Both the position numbers and the translations under genes were made by a program. The notes under the pieces are model-generated. The model searched no databases, was not told the origin of the DNA, and saw nothing but the letters and a program-made list of their open reading frames with translations. From NCBI GenBank assembly GCA_051715425.1, contig JBPXJS010000041.1:186001-250000 (forward strand): a stretch of DNA of 64,000 nt. The letters are read 5' to 3'. How positions within the stretch are numbered: position 1 is the first letter of the stretch; each line of letters begins with the position of its first letter. Shown here one piece after another: positions 1 to 10,276 of the stretch. This DNA comes from JAJTFA01 sp051715425 (lineage in GTDB: Bacteria > Bacteroidota > Bacteroidia > UKL13-3).

Positions 1-2768
1 ACATCGTTTCCGTATCCCAGCCAGTTTGTTGGCACAAATGCGCGGGAGCGGATAAATTTATTATCCATCATCTCCTCAGGATTTGCTCCTGCCAGGTATA
101 ACTGCGATTCGGGTGCAATATTGCTTCCATCCATTACCTGCATAAACAACCTGGAGTGCAATTCAAACTTCCATAGGTTGTGGTGATTGATCCAGCTGAT
201 GGTAATACGTGAGTAATCATAATCAGAGAAAAAAGGAGCCCTGAAAGTTTCTTTAAGTTCCCCGTAACCATTGCTGTAAGTATAGTTGGCCTGCATATCC
301 AGGTTCACTGAATTATTGCGCTTGCCGCTTTGCCATTGCGCAGGGTAAAGCAGGTAATCCAGATCACTAGCTTTTGGCCTGCGCAGTCCTTTAAAATAAA
401 GTTCAACAAGTCCATTTTTAAATCCTCTTTCTATTCCCACCTTACCCATCAGCAAACCATCCAGGTTTCTTATATTGTAATTCAGAAAATAATTTTTACC
501 AATAGCTCCTGTGCGGTAATTAAAGGTAAAGTCAACCTGATTTTTTGTTTCACCGGATATATCTCTTCCAAGGTTTGAATTATACCATACCGTTGCACTA
601 AACGTATTAAACCGGTGAAGGAATTGCCCGTTGAGATGCAATCCGCCTTTTGCTCCATCAATGCTGTTATACCACAAATCTGGTCTCCACCTTAAGGAAT
701 ATACTTTGCGGTTAAACGGTTTTTTTCTTCCATTATCAAACCCAAAACTAATAGGTGCTTTCAAGCTATTATCCATCTGGTACACATCGGCCAAACGGCA
801 ACTTGGATCTATGATTACATTTTTTAGTTTTTTACCGGCAGGCAAAGCAATTTTAGCTGTATAGGTTACATTCAATACTCCCCAGCCCTTCCACACAGGT
901 AATACGGTTGCATCCGTTTTTTTAGTAAAATAGGTATTGGGAATATGGTAACGCAAAACCGTTGAATCTTTTGTGATCACCGTAAAATCAAGTGGCATTT
1001 GCATACTGCCTTTTCTCAAAAATTCAATTTCAATAGAATCACCTTTGTTTTTATTTACCGACCAAACAGCATAATCTGTTCTTTTGGTGGTTTCCATCCA
1101 TTGATCGAAAAACCAGTTGAGGTCTACATGCGTAAAATTGATGATGCTGCTTCTGAAGTCTTCAAAATAAGGGTGAGCCATTTTCCACTGATCAAAATAA
1201 TGCTGCATAGCGGCAAGGAATAACTCATCACCCAATACGTATTGAAGGTTATAAAGCATGGTAGCTGTTTTGTAATACACATTGCCATAGCCGCCACCAT
1301 GGTTAAGCGCTCCGTTAAAATCATCACTGTGCGTATTAAGCTGCATATCACTGCCACTCATGGCATCGCGGATATAACCCTGATAAACCGTTTGATCCAT
1401 GCGCGAAACAGGGTACTTGTCTTTTTTCCCCGGTTTCACTTCACCAAAAATGCTGGTCATGCTCCAGTTGGTTAGAAACTGGGTAAACCCTTCATCCAAT
1501 GAAGCACGGTAGGTTTCATTATTTCCCACCATTCCAAAAAACCAGTTATGTCCAACCTCATGTGCGATAAGGCCGTAATATCCCGGAGATCTGCCGCCAT
1601 CCAACGTAAGCATAGGATATTCCATCCCATCTCTTGCATCAGCCACAATCATTTTGGGGTAAGCATAATTACCAATATCACGCGAATAGGTTTCAATTAC
1701 TTTGCCGCAAAACTTTGCCGCATCCTGCCAACCGCTGGCATGAGGCTCCTGTGCCAGTGAAATGCAGGAAACTTTTTCACCGTTGGATAAAGTAACAACA
1801 GTTTCTCCAATGCGGTAGGTAGGATCTGTGGTCCATGCAAAGTCGTGGGTGTTTACCGCTCTGTACTTCCATGTTTTGGTAGTTCCGTTTGGTGCCACCA
1901 CCACAGAAGGTTCACTATCCCATGGTTTATCTTTAAAGTTTTTAATATCCAGTTTTGCCATCAGATCTGCAGGCAATACTTCGTTGCGGTTTTGCAATAC
2001 ACCCGTGCCATCCATGATAAAATGATTGGGCAGGGTAAGCTCCACATGATAGGATCCAAAATCTCCATAAAACTCTTTCCCCAGGTGCTGATCGGTTTCC
2101 CAGCCAAACTTACGGTCGTAAACACAAATGCGCGGGTACCAGTGCACCACATCATAATGTTTATTGCCCCAGTTATCCTTAAACAGTTTCATGCGTCTGC
2201 GTTGGGTTCCTCCATTATCAAAATAGGTTTTAAAACGAATCTGAACGGATAGTGATTTTCCAGGCATTAATGGCTCTGTTAATTCCACCCGCATAATGCT
2301 GAAATCAATTTTTATGGCTGCATCATATTTATTTACTGCACCATCAACGGCAAAACCCTCACCCGGACGCGGAGGTTCTGATACTGAAATAATTTTTACC
2401 TGCTCAATGCTTGTTCCTAATCCATCGGCCTCATATTTGCCAAACTTTTGTTTAAACCCGTTGGCTTTGTTTAATTTTTCGAGGTAACTCCCTTTTACAA
2501 AAGCATTCTGATATAAATGAAAATAAAGAAAATGTAAGGTATCAGGAGAATTATTAAAATAAGTTAATACTTCTTCTCCGCTGATGATATCTGTTTTATC
2601 ATCAAGTGTGGCTTTTATATCGTAGTGCACATCCTGCTGCCAGTAACCATCATAAGGCTTGCGGTTTTTCCAGTAATATGGGTTTTGGGCTGAGCGGTAG
2701 GTATATTCCTGCGCCAAAGCCGGCAGTAATGTATATAAAGAAATAAGGGCTAATACAATTCTCTTCAT
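1..2768 (-). CDS. M1-family metallopeptidase, 3' end cut by window
   Basis: Read directly from the minus strand: ATG at 2768 opens a frame with no stop to base 1 (922 codons, C-terminus outside the window). It begins with a signal peptide (MKRIVLALISLYTLLPALAQ), so the product is exported. The zinc site is complete: HEVGH at residues 403-407 and the third ligand Glu at 426 (HExxH-x18-E), with GMEYP at 381-385 in the place of the GxMEN substrate motif of M1 aminopeptidases. The N-terminal half is the beta-rich domain usual in the family. Such proteins are exported zinc peptidases in Bacteroidota; substrate unknown. The region after the active site is long, so a C-terminal extension is likely. 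Family call is firm; exact role is inference. Confidence 0.9.
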   Translation of the reverse strand, partial: MKRIVLALISLYTLLPALAQEYTYRSAQNPYYWKNRKPYDGYWQQDVHYDIKATLDDKTDIISGEEVLTYFNNSPDTLHFLYFHLYQNAFVKGSYLEKLNKANGFKQKFGKYEADGLGTSIEQVKIISVSEPPRPGEGFAVDGAVNKYDAAIKIDFSIMRVELTEPLMPGKSLSVQIRFKTYFDNGGTQRRRMKLFKDNWGNKHYDVVHWYPRICVYDRKFGWETDQHLGKEFYGDFGSYHVELTLPNHFIMDGTGVLQNRNEVLPADLMAKLDIKNFKDKPWDSEPSVVVAPNGTTKTWKYRAVNTHDFAWTTDPTYRIGETVVTLSNGEKVSCISLAQEPHASGWQDAAKFCGKVIETYSRDIGNYAYPKMIVADARDGMEYPMLTLDGGRSPGYYGLIAHEVGHNWFFGMVGNNETYRASLDEGFTQFLTNWSMTSIFGEVKPGKKDKYPVSRMDQTVYQGYIRDAMSGSDMQLNTHSDDFNGALNHGGGYGNVYYKTATMLYNLQYVLGDELFLAAMQHYFDQWKMAHPYFEDFRSSIINFTHVDLNWFFDQWMETTKRTDYAVWSVNKNKGDSIEIEFLRKGSMQMPLDFTVITKDSTVLRYHIPNTYFTKKTDATVLPVWKGWGVLNVTYTAKIALPAGKKLKNVIIDPSCRLADVYQMDNSLKAPISFGFDNGRKKPFNRKVYSLRWRPDLWYNSIDGAKGGLHLNGQFLHRFNTFSATVWYNSNLGRDISGETKNQVDFTFNYRTGAIGKNYFLNYNIRNLDGLLMGKVGIERGFKNGLVELYFKGLRRPKASDLDYLLYPAQWQSGKRNNSVNLDMQANYTYSNGYGELKETFRAPFFSDYDYSRITISWINHHNLWKFELHSRLFMQVMDGSNIAPESQLYLAGANPEEMMDNKFIRSRAFVPTNWLGYGND

Positions 2769-2795
2769 GCTGGCAAGATAAAACATCAGGCCAGA

Positions 2796-3389
2796 TTATT
2801 CCACCAACATTTTGCCTTTTATCATATTTTGAGAAAGGCCCTCAATCAGGTAATGGTATAACCCATGCGTAAGCACACCTGTTGGAATAATATATTCTTC
2901 TCCCCTGAGCATACTTTCACTAAAAACAATTGATCCCTGACTATTGAAAATTTTAATAGAAAACATATCGAAGGCCGGATTTGGAAAAATGATTTTGCTA
3001 CCCTCCCTTACCGGATGCGGCTGAATTTGCACGTTGCCTGAGGTGGCGGCTGTTCGCTCCACCCAAAACACCTTGCTGTATCCCCTGTTTCCTAAAAACA
3101 ACCGGTAATAATGTTTTCCGTTCACCGTGATATCATGTTTAAACCCATATGATTGGGCCGAGCTCAGGTTTCCGCAAACACCGGGTTCATCCCATATGGC
3201 TTTATAATTGATAGAGTCGGTACTATGCTCCAGCACGGTTCCCTGGCAGGTAAATCCGGAAAATAAGGTCCAACTGATGATATTACCCGTTCTGGTAGTT
3301 GCCGCAGTAATGCTCAGTTCCTGCTCCGTAACCTGAGCATGGCCTGATAAAACAAACAACACAAAAACAAGTAATGCCCTGAATTTCAT
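2796..3389 (-). CDS. Small secreted protein with T9SS type A sorting domain
   Basis: 197 residues. A signal peptide (MKFRALLVFVLFVLSGHAQ) is followed by about 85 residues without a recognised domain, reading like the beta-rich segment that often precedes a sorting domain (HYYRLFLGNRGYSKVFWVER). The C-terminal ~75 residues are a T9SS type A sorting domain: FPNPAFDMFSIKIFNSQG, then GLYHYLIEG and a basic end (MIKGKMLVE). It should be exported by Sec, secreted by T9SS and attached or released at the surface. It lies just downstream of the divergent large T9SS gene starting at 3433 and 27 bp before the peptidase gene in the same direction. Function of the mature part is not recognisable. Confidence 0.85.
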   Translation of the reverse strand: MKFRALLVFVLFVLSGHAQVTEQELSITAATTRTGNIISWTLFSGFTCQGTVLEHSTDSINYKAIWDEPGVCGNLSSAQSYGFKHDITVNGKHYYRLFLGNRGYSKVFWVERTAATSGNVQIQPHPVREGSKIIFPNPAFDMFSIKIFNSQGSIVFSESMLRGEEYIIPTGVLTHGLYHYLIEGLSQNMIKGKMLVE

Positions 3390-3432
3390 TTTAATAATTT
3401 AAACAAATTTCATTAATTTGCCCTTAATACCT

Positions 3433-6400
3433 ATGAATTATTTTAAAAGCCTAACGGCTCCCCTACTCATTTTATTTTTTGGATGTTCCGGCAGTTACTG
3501 GTTACTTAACCAAACCACTCCTAAAAAGAAAATTCCTAAAAAAGACAGAATGGATCTTGCCTGGAAACAGGAGTTTGAATTAACAAAGGATCCTGAAACA
3601 GGTGATGTACCATCGGAACGCCTGTATGATGCCTGGATTTATATGAGCCAGTTGCAATCTAAACTGGGCAAAGCGGCCATCCCCGGGGTGCAATGGACCG
3701 AACGCGGACCTAATAATTGTGGAGGAAGAACAAGAGCTGTTTGTGTGGATAGGAATGATGCCACCAGAAAAACGGTATGGGTGGGTGGAGCAAATGGAGG
3801 AATCTGGAAAACCACTGATATTACAGCTACAAGTCCAACCTGGAGTGTGATTAATGATTTTTTTCAGAACCTGGCTATTACCTTTATTGCCCAGGCTCCG
3901 GCCAACCCTCAGGTAATGTATTTTTGCACAGGCGAAGGAAACGGAAATATTGATGCGGCAAGAGGCATGGGTGTTTGGAAAAGCACCAATGGCGGAAGCA
4001 CCTGGACACAACTATCAGCTACCAACAATTCTACTTATTACTATTGTGCCAAGGTATTTCCGCTTGGAAACGGAGATACGGTTTTTGTTTGTACCAGCAA
4101 TGGATTATACCGCTCTTTAAATGGAGGAACCTCTTTTACCAAAGTGCTTGGGTCAGGTATTGCATCAGCCGGTGGAAATAATTCTTACGATATTGAACGT
4201 GCAGCAAATGGCACCCTTTACGCTACGGTTGCCGGATCTGCAGGAACCATACATAAATCGTATAACAACGGAGCCACGTGGACCAACCCATTAACCATTC
4301 CGGCAGCTATTGCAAGAGAAGAAATTGAGATTGCGCTTACTGAAACGGATACCAATACCATTTGGGGAATTGTAGAGGCATCGTCAAAAATAAGAGCCAT
4401 TATAAAAAGTGTAAATGCAGGAACCAGTTTTGATTCCACTTCAGCTTATCCGGCCGATGCTGATGGAGGCATTCCGGCAAACGATTTTTCACGCGGGCAG
4501 GCATGGTATGATTTATCAATTGCCGTTGATCCCAATAACCCCAATGTTTGTTTTGTTGGAGGAGTGGATTTGTTTAAAACAAGCAATGGTGGCACAAGCT
4601 GGCAGCAGGTTTCACACTGGTATGGTGGATTTACTTTTCAGGAAGTACATGCCGACCAGCATAATGCCATTTTTGAACCCGGCAATTCCAATGTGATTTA
4701 TTTTACCAATGATGGTGGTGTTTACCGCTCGGCAAATGCCACAGCCAGCATTCCAACCATCACACCTAAAGAACCCAATTATAATACCACTCAGTTTTAT
4801 GCATGTGCCATTCATCCGGGTACAGGTGTAAATCATTTTTTAGCCGGAGCTCAGGATAATGGTTCGCACCGTTTTACATCTGCGGGTATAAACAGCACCA
4901 CAGAAGTTACAGGTGGCGATGGGGCTTTTGTGCATATTGATCAGAATCAGGCCCAGTATCAGTACACCTCTTATGTATACAATAACTACTACCGTTCTAC
5001 CAATACAGGCTCCAGCTTTTCCGGTGTTTCTTTTGGCAATACAGGCTCGTTTATTAACCCAACGGATTATGATGATTCATTAAACCTCCTGTATGGAAAT
5101 TATGCCTCAAATGTTTTTTTCCGTTGGAACAATCCGCAAAGTGGAAACAGTTGGGATACCATCAGGGTAAATTTGTTTAATGGATCCGTAACACATGTGC
5201 GTGCTTCTCCCAATACAGCCAGAAGGGTATTTTTCGGAACTTCATCCGGAAGGGTGGTAAGGGTTGATAGTGCTACCGCGGCCGCTTCTGTTGTTGTGGC
5301 TACACAGATAAACAGTGGCGCGGGTATGCCCTCAGGAAGCGTGTCATGCATTGAAGTAGAAAAAGGAAACGATAACCATATTCTTGTTACCTACTCCAGC
5401 TATGGGGTAAACAGTATTTGGGAAACAAAAAACGGAGGCACAAGCTGGACCAGTGTGGAAGGAAATGTGCCCGATATGCCGGTGAGGTGGGCATTGCTAA
5501 ACCCAACAAAAAACTGGCAGGTATTACTTGCCACTGAACTTGGCGTATGGAGCACCGACAGCTTAAACGGAACATCTACCAACTGGCAACCTTCCACCAG
5601 CGGACTGGCCAATGTGAGGGTTACCCAATTGCATACCCGTGCCAGCGACAGGCTGGTAATAGCCTCTACCCACGGCAGGGGTTTATTTTCCAGCGATGTG
5701 TTTATGGATCCGTTTGCAGATTTTACAGCCAATAAAACGGTAAGTTATATCGGCAAAGGCATTCAGTTTACCAGTACTTCGGCAAAAGCCACCAGCTATT
5801 TATGGAATTTTGGAGATGGCACCAACAGTACGGCCGCAAACCCATTAAAAACTTATAGTACAGCCGGTGTATATACTGTTACACTAACCATTAATGCTGG
5901 TGCTTCTGTAAAAACATTAACCAACTATATTACCATACTGCCTTACCGTGGCGTCCCTTACCTGATTGCCAACGGTGGCAATTTTGAAACCAATGCCAAC
6001 GATTTTGCACAGCTATCTTTATCGGGCACCGCTTTTGCAAGAGGCAGTTCATCAACCAGCGGAAAAAACGGAACACGCAGCGGCAGCTTTGTTTGGGTAA
6101 CAGGTTTATCCGGAAGTTATGCCAACAATACCATTTCATACCTGTACACGCCTTCATTTAATATGACACTGGCAGGAACTTACAATTTAAGTTTCTACGC
6201 CAAAAATGTGTTTGAGTCGGGTTATGATGGTTATATCCTTGAGTATAGTTTAACCGGTGGCGATACATGGCAGTCTTTGGGTACAACTACACAAGCCAGC
6301 TGGTACGATTATGCCAATACCAGCGCGGCCGACCGCTCTTTCCCGCAGAACCAGGCATTCTTTAGTTCTACCAACAGCAGTTACACCCTTAAAACGTATA

Positions 6401-7071
6401 ATATTTCCGCCCTTGCAGGAAACAATAATGTTACTTTCCGTTTTGTATTTAAGTCCGACCCAAGTTCAACTGCTGCGGGTTTAGCTATTGATGATTTTGA
6501 AATTACCGGACCAACCAACAGTGCTCTTCCGGTAAACCTCATCAGTTTCACGGGTGTGCGTTTAAACCCATCGGAAGTATTGCTAAACTGGGCTACTGCG
6601 GCTGAATGGAACAATGCCGGATTTGAATTACAACGCAGCGATAACTACAACGAAGGCTTTAAAACCATTACTTTTCAGCCCGGAAAAACACATGCTACAT
6701 CCGTAGAAAACTATACCTATACCGATACTGATAATAAACTTCCTGTTTCGTTTTACCGACTGAAACAAACGGATGCTGATGGAACTTTTGTTTATTCAGA
6801 TGTGTTGGTTATCCATGGCCCTGTTATAGGAGGCCCTGTTTGGACTCCAAAGGCAGGGTTTTCTGCCGGCACTAACCAGTTTATCTTTAACCTGCAACAG
6901 GTTCCTTCTGCCGATGTGGTGGTATTTTCTTCCTCCGGTCAGCAGGTGGCAACTTATAAAGTAACGGACGGACAGGTGCTTGATCTTAGCCCCCTTTCAG
7001 CCGGAATTTATTACCTGAGGTTTATTGGCAATAGTGCTCAAACCCATACAGAGAAGGTACTTATACGGTAA
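3433..7071 (+). CDS. Large T9SS-secreted Asp-box/PKD surface protein
   Basis: 1212 residues from ATG 3433; a TTG at 3418 would add five residues and is less likely. After a hydrophobic N-terminus there are many Asp-box-type turns (STNGGSTW, SLNGGTSF, SYNNGATW, TSNGGTSW, TKNGGTSW) across residues ~110-740, as in sialidase/VPS10-like beta-propellers. A PKD domain follows (WNFGDGTNSTAANP, ~750-840), then a jelly-roll-like segment (~850-1030), a fibronectin-like linker (LNWATAAEWNNAGFELQRS) and a T9SS type A sorting domain ending EKVLIR. LFFGCSGS in the signal region looks weakly like a lipobox, so lipidation cannot be excluded. No catalytic motif of a hydrolase was found; adhesion or polymer binding is inference. 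Confidence 0.88.
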   Translation: MNYFKSLTAPLLILFFGCSGSYWLLNQTTPKKKIPKKDRMDLAWKQEFELTKDPETGDVPSERLYDAWIYMSQLQSKLGKAAIPGVQWTERGPNNCGGRTRAVCVDRNDATRKTVWVGGANGGIWKTTDITATSPTWSVINDFFQNLAITFIAQAPANPQVMYFCTGEGNGNIDAARGMGVWKSTNGGSTWTQLSATNNSTYYYCAKVFPLGNGDTVFVCTSNGLYRSLNGGTSFTKVLGSGIASAGGNNSYDIERAANGTLYATVAGSAGTIHKSYNNGATWTNPLTIPAAIAREEIEIALTETDTNTIWGIVEASSKIRAIIKSVNAGTSFDSTSAYPADADGGIPANDFSRGQAWYDLSIAVDPNNPNVCFVGGVDLFKTSNGGTSWQQVSHWYGGFTFQEVHADQHNAIFEPGNSNVIYFTNDGGVYRSANATASIPTITPKEPNYNTTQFYACAIHPGTGVNHFLAGAQDNGSHRFTSAGINSTTEVTGGDGAFVHIDQNQAQYQYTSYVYNNYYRSTNTGSSFSGVSFGNTGSFINPTDYDDSLNLLYGNYASNVFFRWNNPQSGNSWDTIRVNLFNGSVTHVRASPNTARRVFFGTSSGRVVRVDSATAAASVVVATQINSGAGMPSGSVSCIEVEKGNDNHILVTYSSYGVNSIWETKNGGTSWTSVEGNVPDMPVRWALLNPTKNWQVLLATELGVWSTDSLNGTSTNWQPSTSGLANVRVTQLHTRASDRLVIASTHGRGLFSSDVFMDPFADFTANKTVSYIGKGIQFTSTSAKATSYLWNFGDGTNSTAANPLKTYSTAGVYTVTLTINAGASVKTLTNYITILPYRGVPYLIANGGNFETNANDFAQLSLSGTAFARGSSSTSGKNGTRSGSFVWVTGLSGSYANNTISYLYTPSFNMTLAGTYNLSFYAKNVFESGYDGYILEYSLTGGDTWQSLGTTTQASWYDYANTSAADRSFPQNQAFFSSTNSSYTLKTYNISALAGNNNVTFRFVFKSDPSSTAAGLAIDDFEITGPTNSALPVNLISFTGVRLNPSEVLLNWATAAEWNNAGFELQRSDNYNEGFKTITFQPGKTHATSVENYTYTDTDNKLPVSFYRLKQTDADGTFVYSDVLVIHGPVIGGPVWTPKAGFSAGTNQFIFNLQQVPSADVVVFSSSGQQVATYKVTDGQVLDLSPLSAGIYYLRFIGNSAQTHTEKVLIR

Positions 7072-7109
7072 GGGCTGACTTAAATCATGTTTTATTTACC
7101 GGCATCACT

Positions 7110-7117
7110 TATCTTTG
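7110..7117 (+). promoter_or_regulatory. Putative -7 element upstream of trhO
   Basis: TATCTTTG matches the Bacteroidota TAnnTTTG element and lies 25 bp before the trhO ATG. No good TTTG -33 element is present at 18-20 bp, only TTTT at a short spacing, so this is a weak call. Confidence 0.4.
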
Positions 7118-7142
7118 CCGCTCATTCTAATCCATCTTACAT

Positions 7143-8084
7143 ATGGAAAGAAAAAACTTTCTTGTATTAGCATACTATTATTACACCCGGATAGAAAATC
7201 CGGAAGAGCTTTCTGAGCAACACCTGAAATATTGCAAGGAGCTGGGATTAAGAGGCAGAATTTATCTGGCCCCCGAAGGAATTAACGGAACCATTAGCGG
7301 CACGCGTGAAGCATGTGAACAATACATGAAAGACCTGGTGGCCAATCCGGTTTTTAGTGGTACAGAATTTAAAATTGATGAGGTAGACGATCATGCATTT
7401 ACCCGCATGCACGTGCGCCCCAAAAAAGAAATTGTACACTCAGGCCTGCGCGACCCGAATGATATTGACCCAACCAAAGAAACCGGCAAACATATTAACG
7501 GGGAAGAGTTTCTGAAAATGAAAGACAGTGACGATGTGGTGATAGTGGACGTTCGTTCTAATTACGAAACACGTTTGGGCCGTTTTAAAAATGCCGTAAC
7601 GCTTGATCTGGAAACCTTCCGCGAGCTTCCTTCCCGCCTTCCTGAACTGGAAAAGTTTAAAGATAAAAAGGTGGTAACGGTTTGCACAGGTGGAATTAAA
7701 TGCGAAAAAGCCTCGGCCTTATTATTAAAAGAAGGATTTAAGGATGTATACCAGTTGCACAACGGTATTATTGGTTACGCCAAAGAAACCGGAGGCAAGG
7801 ATTTTGATGGGGTGCTTTACGTTTTTGACGGACGTGTAACTGTGCCGGTAAATGAAGTAAACCCAAAAGCCATTGCACAATGTAAAAAGTGCGGTGAGCC
7901 TACCACACGTAACCTCAATTGCGCCAATGTAGAGTGTAATGAACAGTTTAATATGTGCGAAAAATGCAGCGAAGAAATGGAAGGTGCCTGCAGTGATGAA
8001 TGCAAGGTACACCCGCGTAAACGCCCGTATAACGGAACCGGATATTATACCCGACCTCCGGTTGAAGAGTTGATGGGAAAATAA
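7143..8084 (+). CDS. trhO: tRNA uridine(34) hydroxylase TrhO (rhodanese family)
   Basis: 313 residues, usual length. The N-terminal acylphosphatase-like domain (~1-100, LAPEGINGTISG) is followed by a rhodanese domain (~120-220) with the active-site loop VCTGGIKCEKA, whose first Cys is the catalytic residue. The C-terminus carries a Cys-rich cluster (CKKCGEP, CANVECNEQFNMCEKC, CSDEC) seen in this family and probably binding zinc. Family members (YceA/TrhO) install 5-hydroxyuridine at tRNA position 34 using oxygen. The gene stands alone between the T9SS gene and a terminator shared with convergent yidC. Confidence 0.93.
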   Translation: MERKNFLVLAYYYYTRIENPEELSEQHLKYCKELGLRGRIYLAPEGINGTISGTREACEQYMKDLVANPVFSGTEFKIDEVDDHAFTRMHVRPKKEIVHSGLRDPNDIDPTKETGKHINGEEFLKMKDSDDVVIVDVRSNYETRLGRFKNAVTLDLETFRELPSRLPELEKFKDKKVVTVCTGGIKCEKASALLLKEGFKDVYQLHNGIIGYAKETGGKDFDGVLYVFDGRVTVPVNEVNPKAIAQCKKCGEPTTRNLNCANVECNEQFNMCEKCSEEMEGACSDECKVHPRKRPYNGTGYYTRPPVEELMGK

Positions 8085-8102
8085 GTTTCTTAAAACAGAC
8101 CA

Positions 8103-8147
8103 ATAAAAAAAACCACCCGGATTTATTCTCAGGTGGCTTTTTTATTG
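8103..8147. terminator. Bidirectional terminator between trhO and yidC
   Basis: A-run + CCACC ... GGTGG + T-run: stem with an A-rich left flank and a T-rich right flank, loop of 14 nt, one mismatch next to the GC stem. It can terminate in both directions and sits between two convergent genes. Confidence 0.75.
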
Positions 8148-8162
8148 AGGGTTCAATTTGGA

Positions 8163-9986
8163 TTATTTGTTCAATTTCTTTGGATCAATTCCCCTCTTCT
8201 TAGCCATGTCTTCCAGCTTTTGTTCAAAGCGTGATTTTTTCACAGGTTTCTTTTTGTTCTCCTGAATCTGCGCATGCAGCTTATCTTCATTTACAAACCT
8301 GCGTATAGCCAATTGCTGACCAATAGTAACCACGTTTGACAGGAAGTAATAATAATTTAAACCTGCAGGATAACTGTTCAGCACAAACATAAAGATCACC
8401 GGCATGATATAACTCATCCATTTCATTTGACCGGTAACACCTGTCATCTGGTTATTGTAAACGGCATATACAATAGAAGAAACGGTCATGAGGATGGTAA
8501 ACAAACTCACATGATCACCATAACCCGGAATGCTGAATGGCAGGTTAAGAATAGAATCGTAGGTGGAAAGATCTTCTGCCCATAGGAATGATTGCCCGCG
8601 CAATTCAAAAGCAGAAGGGAAAAACTGGAACAGGGCAAACAAAATTGGTAATTGCAGCAATACCGGTACACAACCACCCAGCGGATTTACACCGGCCTTG
8701 CGGTACATTTTCATATTCTCCTGCTGCACACGTCCCATATCATCGCCATACTTTGCTTTGATTTCATCAAGCTCGGGCTTAAGGGTACGCATTTTGGCAG
8801 CTGATAAATAGGAACGGTAAACAAGAGGTAATAAAGCTGTTTTAATAATAAGGGTAAGTAAAAAGATAATCAACCCAAAGCTGCTTAGAAACTGGCTCAG
8901 GAAGTGGAATACATTTATTACCACATACTTGTTTACCCAACGGAAAATACCCCAGCCCATTGGAATAATACGCTCCAGTTGGATATCAAATTTCTCCAGT
9001 GTTTTATAATGGTTTGGACCGAAATAAAATTTAAAGGCGAAACTCTCATTAACACCATGGTTGTAAGGAACGGTAAGTGAAGCATTCATTACGCGTACAT
9101 ACCTGCCACGTTCATCGGTTTTGGTTTCTACACTTCCGTTATCAAAATTTTTATCGGCAATAATGGTGGTATTAAAATATTGCTGTTTAAAGGATATCCA
9201 GTTAACTGCGGTTTTCAGGTCTTGTTTTTCATCCTTGGTTTCGGCAATATATCCGGGCTCATCCTGCGCATAGCGGTAATAAACGGTGCTGGTGCGTTTT
9301 TCGGCTTCCATGCTTTTTTCCTGTAGTGGTGCATGGTGGCTAATGCCCAGATCGAGGTAATTGTTGCTTGGCGCAATAATGCTTTGCATGCCGTTCAGGT
9401 TAAGCTTGTACTCCAGCATATTGGTTTCGTTGTTGATGGAATAACGTTGCTCTATGTATTGGCCATCGTTTATTTTCAACATCATGCTCAGGCTTTTTCC
9501 GTTATCGGATATTACCGAAGTAAAATACAAATCACCTGTTTGAATAGCCTTGGCATCTGCCGTGGCAAATGAATAATTAAACTGATTATCGTCTCCATCC
9601 ATCAAAATCAAAGGCGACTGATCATACCGAACATGTTTTTTAAGCAATACCTGATAAACCCTGCCCCCTTTATTGCTAAAGGTAACTTTCATATGATCGT
9701 TTTCGAGGGTGGTAAAACTTTCGGTACCTGTGGCAAACGGAGCAAATACACCATAAGCACTGTTGGCAGCAGTTGAATCAAAGGTTGCTACTTTTACAGA
9801 GTCTTTTGTTGCGGCCTCAACGGCCAGTATTTTGCTCACACTGTCTTCACGCAGTTTTACCAGCGTAATAGAATCCTGTGCCCGTTTGGTGGCCTTAATA
9901 TCCTCGTCAGAAGGCTGATTAACATAGGCAAATGTAACCAGAATGATAAAAATAAGGGATAACCCGATAATGGAATTTCTGTCCAT
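8163..9986 (-). CDS. yidC: Membrane protein insertase YidC
   Basis: 607 residues. TM1 at ~5-23 (SIIGLSLIFIILVTFAYV), a large periplasmic beta-sandwich domain (~60-350), then the conserved insertase core: TM2 (FGLIIFLLTLIIKTALLPL), the cytoplasmic helical hairpin (AAKMRTLKPELDEIKAKYG), and three more helices with GLNYYYFLSNVVTIGQQ. The C-terminal tail is strongly basic (KKKPVKKSRFEQK), as expected for ribosome contact. It inserts and folds inner-membrane proteins with or without SecYEG. In many Bacteroidota yidC follows pyrG directly; here the two are separated by ~2.9 kb holding four other genes. Confidence 0.97.
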   Translation of the reverse strand: MDRNSIIGLSLIFIILVTFAYVNQPSDEDIKATKRAQDSITLVKLREDSVSKILAVEAATKDSVKVATFDSTAANSAYGVFAPFATGTESFTTLENDHMKVTFSNKGGRVYQVLLKKHVRYDQSPLILMDGDDNQFNYSFATADAKAIQTGDLYFTSVISDNGKSLSMMLKINDGQYIEQRYSINNETNMLEYKLNLNGMQSIIAPSNNYLDLGISHHAPLQEKSMEAEKRTSTVYYRYAQDEPGYIAETKDEKQDLKTAVNWISFKQQYFNTTIIADKNFDNGSVETKTDERGRYVRVMNASLTVPYNHGVNESFAFKFYFGPNHYKTLEKFDIQLERIIPMGWGIFRWVNKYVVINVFHFLSQFLSSFGLIIFLLTLIIKTALLPLVYRSYLSAAKMRTLKPELDEIKAKYGDDMGRVQQENMKMYRKAGVNPLGGCVPVLLQLPILFALFQFFPSAFELRGQSFLWAEDLSTYDSILNLPFSIPGYGDHVSLFTILMTVSSIVYAVYNNQMTGVTGQMKWMSYIMPVIFMFVLNSYPAGLNYYYFLSNVVTIGQQLAIRRFVNEDKLHAQIQENKKKPVKKSRFEQKLEDMAKKRGIDPKKLNK

Positions 9987-10012
9987 GAACTAATTGCAAT
10001 TAAAAACGGCTG

Positions 10013-10043
10013 CAAAAGTAAGCATTTATTGAACTTTAGCTAA
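10013..10043 (-). promoter_or_regulatory. Putative yidC promoter
   Basis: On the minus strand TACTTTTG (10013-10020) matches TAnnTTTG; TTAG (10040-10043) lies 19 bp upstream as a 3/4 match to the TTTG -33 box. It is ~27 bp before the yidC start. An own promoter fits the separation of yidC from pyrG. Confidence 0.5.
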
Positions 10044-10276
10044 TGTTTGATTGGCAACTGATAATCAAATATTTAAGCCAGAGTAACTAATGATATTATC
10101 TTAGAGCTGGATAATAACAGTTGAATGAGCCTTTCACATTTTGAAATAGTTAGGGTTTAGAATCCTTTCCCTCTGATTTCTCATCCATCCTGTTATCAAA
10201 TCTTAAATCGCTTTTCATCTATCATTAAAAAAGATTCCTTTTTAGTATCTTTATTGTCAACTTGTTAGAACCATCC

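Noticed and set aside
9987..10276. Possible gene upstream of the lipoprotein pair
   Set aside because: 290 bp without a coding frame of any family character; only the yidC promoter can be supported.
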